Positions 63,989 through 64,000 of a DNA stretch of 64,000 nucleotides are shown here, one piece after another; position 1 is the first letter of the stretch, and every line of letters starts with the position of its first letter. The stretch is from Devosia naphthalenivorans (GTDB lineage Bacteria; Pseudomonadota; Alphaproteobacteria; Rhizobiales; Devosiaceae): positions 62,001-126,000 of the forward strand of contig NZ_PYVW01000003.1 of NCBI RefSeq assembly GCF_003056355.1, given 5' to 3'. The position numbers and the translations under genes were made by a program. A model generated the notes under the pieces. It was given only the letters and a program-made list of their open reading frames with translations, had not been told where the DNA came from and did not search any database.

Positions 63989-64000
63989 AACCGCCGGTGC

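Overview
The window looks like chromosomal DNA of an alphaproteobacterium of the order Hyphomicrobiales, most likely Devosia or a close relative. This is inferred from the rplM-rpsI pair, a Cox15-type heme A synthase, a DUF2842 protein, high GC content, many solute-binding-protein transporters and small GC-rich intergenic palindromes. No phage, insertion sequence or CRISPR array was seen. About 62 protein genes and one tRNA are supported.

Layout. 0-2.7 kb: housekeeping genes (end of a DUF1648 membrane protein, rpsI, rplM, ctaA, DUF2842). 2.7-12.6 kb: an exopolysaccharide locus (deacetylase, Wzz-like co-polymerase with a degenerate kinase-like tail, export lipoprotein, GT4, priming glycosylphosphotransferase, secreted protein, Wzy-like polymerase). 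12.5-13.7 kb: a kinase-like phosphotransferase and tRNA-Pro(GGG). 14-27 kb: a carboxylate or acyl-CoA catabolic region. On the minus strand lie an ADP-forming acyl-CoA synthetase, a thiolase-like/DUF35 pair, an enoyl-CoA hydratase and an MBL hydrolase. On the plus strand lie a tripartite tricarboxylate transporter, a FAH hydrolase, an aldo/keto reductase and an MFS carrier. A LacI-family gene sits between the two arms, and the same 14-base operator-like palindrome precedes each arm.

27-31.4 kb holds what I consider the most novel system. It encodes an ECF sigma factor with a membrane anti-sigma factor, a secreted subtilase with a poly-Asp segment, a DUF6065 protein, a secreted Ser/Asn-repeat protein and a secreted Asp-rich peptide. 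Four promoter-like sequences with the same pattern, GGAATA-N15-CGTCT, stand in two divergent pairs in front of these transcription units, so the cluster looks like a self-contained sigma-factor regulon.

31.4-37.1 kb: an RpiR regulator and an ABC importer of the ferric/sugar-phosphate family with a histidine phosphatase. Two paired TGCA-N8-TGCA operators, each pair spaced exactly 30 bases, precede the regulator and the transporter. 37.1-45.5 kb: a sugar ABC importer with ThuA, a Gfo/Idh/MocA dehydrogenase, a galactonate-dehydratase-like enolase and a divergent FadR/GntR regulator. 45.5-52.8 kb: small oxidoreductases, a cupin, two LysR regulators and tex. 53.1-56.5 kb: a class C beta-lactamase read from a TTG codon and a CHASE2 adenylate cyclase. 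56.5-64 kb: an AraC regulator divergent from a sugar ABC importer, followed by a fused Gfo/Idh/MocA-aldo/keto reductase. Each of the three solute-binding-protein ABC operons has a stem-loop just after the binding-protein gene.
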